From positions 15,964,082-16,028,081 of the forward strand of contig NC_067207.1 of the NCBI RefSeq assembly GCF_026262505.1: a stretch of 64,000 nt of DNA. Direction: 5' to 3'. The stretch is from Trichomonas vaginalis G3. Taxonomy: Eukaryota > Parabasalia > Trichomonadida > Trichomonadidae. Shown here piece after piece: positions 62,996 to 64,000 of this stretch (position 1 is its first letter; every line of letters starts with the position of its first letter). The notes under the pieces are model-generated. The model ran no database searches, had not been told where the DNA came from, and was given only the letters and a program-made list of their open reading frames with translations. Position numbers and translations under genes: made by a program.

Positions 62996-64000
62996 AATAA
63001 CCTGAAACCATTAACGATAAAAATATATTTTTGGGTCATGGGCTATGCCCCGCCACGTTGCGTCTTTATGACAAAAATATAATGAGTTCTTTACTCACAA
63101 TATTTTTGTACAAAACGACCCCAAGCTTTTAACTTCTTTTTCTGCAGCTTCTAATGCTATCTTAGCGAGTTCATATTCTCTAAATTCTCTTCTTTAAATT
63201 TTCTTGTTCCCATTGGTCTAGTTCGAATGGAGAATCTCTATAACCATAACATAACTCACGTTCATGTTCTAATTGTTTTTCGCGCATTTTTTCTAACTTC
63301 TTCTTCAAACAAAGTGGTTTAGCATTCTCTACTGTATCTTCGAGTTCTTCTTCATCTAATTTCTCATGAACTTTCTTGTCTATGGAGTCCATAATATCTT
63401 TGACAATAAAATGCATACTTTACAGAGCACCATTCAGCAACAAAATGAACGAGGTCAGGATGTATGTAAATAACCTTTGAATTCATTCATAACACCCTTT
63501 GTAAGCTCATAAAATGCTTGTTTTGAGGTCGAGCCACTTTTGGCTCCACCGTATTCTTTCAACCAAAACTCAAGAATTTCCTGCATTTTAGCACTATTGA
63601 GAATCTGTTTAAATGTTTAAACTTTCCTACTTCTCTTGCCATCTTTGTTGCATTAATGTAACCATCCTTGTCTCTACGTAAGACTTCAATACTGTTATAA
63701 GTGCCTTTTGTGAATGTTTCACCATTAGATTTGTTCGTGGAATGTTTTTGCTTCGACTGACATTACTGTTCTTACATACAAAATAAAAAAATAAATAAAA
63801 ATAATTCATAAATACCTTCCTCCTGTGTTGTTGTCAAAAATGTCATGTTGTCTCATTTTTGGAGCTCAGGACTTTAAGCAGCTCTGAACCATGCGAATAC
63901 AGTCACAAATGGTGGCATGTAATCTTTACCCGAGCCTGTTGGATTTGTTGTGAAAGTGTGTGAATGATTTTCCTGCGGTTCCACAGAAAATACCTGTGCT
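62985..64000 (-). mobile_element. Fossil part: inverted copy of the fibre/KilA-N segment
   Basis: Reverse complement of 58758-59775: base 64000 corresponds to 58758. Carries a decayed KilA-N part and the end of the fibre part; continues beyond the window. Confidence 0.9.

Larger units (their letters stand above)
50712..64000. mobile_element. Polinton/Maverick-like virus-related fossil, right end outside the window
   Basis: The left end begins AGTAGTATATG, the 5'-AG expected for this family. Parts in view: small basic peptides, capsid region, packaging-ATPase region, unknown virion-like genes, fibre with tail-collar domain, KilA-N protein, SF3 helicase region, and an inverted copy of the fibre/KilA-N segment at the right edge. 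The element is decayed, with roughly ten breaks in view, but large open stretches remain, so it is probably not old. Polymerase B, integrase and protease are not seen in the window. Confidence 0.85.

Overview
The window looks like nuclear DNA of a parabasalid protist, most likely Trichomonas vaginalis or a close trichomonad. It is AT-rich, and no introns are visible. Genes are compact and several start 0-15 bases after a trichomonad-type initiator (TCAYTWY-like). Stop codons often sit inside TAAA. There is a trichomonad-style very long coiled-coil protein, and mobile DNA is abundant. The species call is inference.

Layout. 1-1.2 kb: decayed cut-and-paste (Kolobok-like) transposase. 2.7-12.9 kb: host genes. 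These are a membrane protein without a proper N-terminus, an AIR9-like LRR/A9-repeat protein bracketed by inverted copies of a tiny His/Cys/Gly-rich gene, a beta-helix-like protein and a tail-anchored mini-protein. 13-15.2 kb: integrase-type transposon with arrays of 121-bp repeats at both ends. 15.9-26.8 kb: host genes for a four-span membrane protein, an ARM/HEAT-like protein, a PH module and an ankyrin module separated by one in-frame TGA, a tubby pseudogene, a CMD-like protein, a YubB-like protein, tRNA-Leu(CAG), ribosomal protein eL30 and a PP1-type phosphatase. 27-29 kb: a 2-kb element that is almost entirely a chain of about 20 different hairpins. 30.5-31.4 kb: a small element with 20-bp terminal inverted repeats and a perfect T-shaped palindrome. 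32-41.5 kb: a 2832-residue coiled-coil protein and a type I membrane protein. 44.4-45.8 kb: a 122-bp satellite, each unit of which carries three hairpins. 45.8-50.7 kb: a second copy of the end of the coiled-coil gene plus the membrane-protein gene, interrupted by a second copy of the hairpin-chain element. 50.7-64 kb: a Polinton/Maverick-like fossil (capsid, packaging ATPase, fibre, KilA-N and SF3 helicase parts) with a large internal inverted arrangement, running off the right edge.

Most host genes appear to be single transcription units. The strongest candidate for an undescribed system is the mobile hairpin-chain element (two near-identical copies, strictly alternating hairpin types, arm-to-arm compensation), together with the 122-bp triple-hairpin satellite next to one copy. 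The recent 2.9-kb duplication, the in-frame-stop host genes and the T-shaped palindrome also deserve a second look. All identifications are by eye from motifs; no database search was run.
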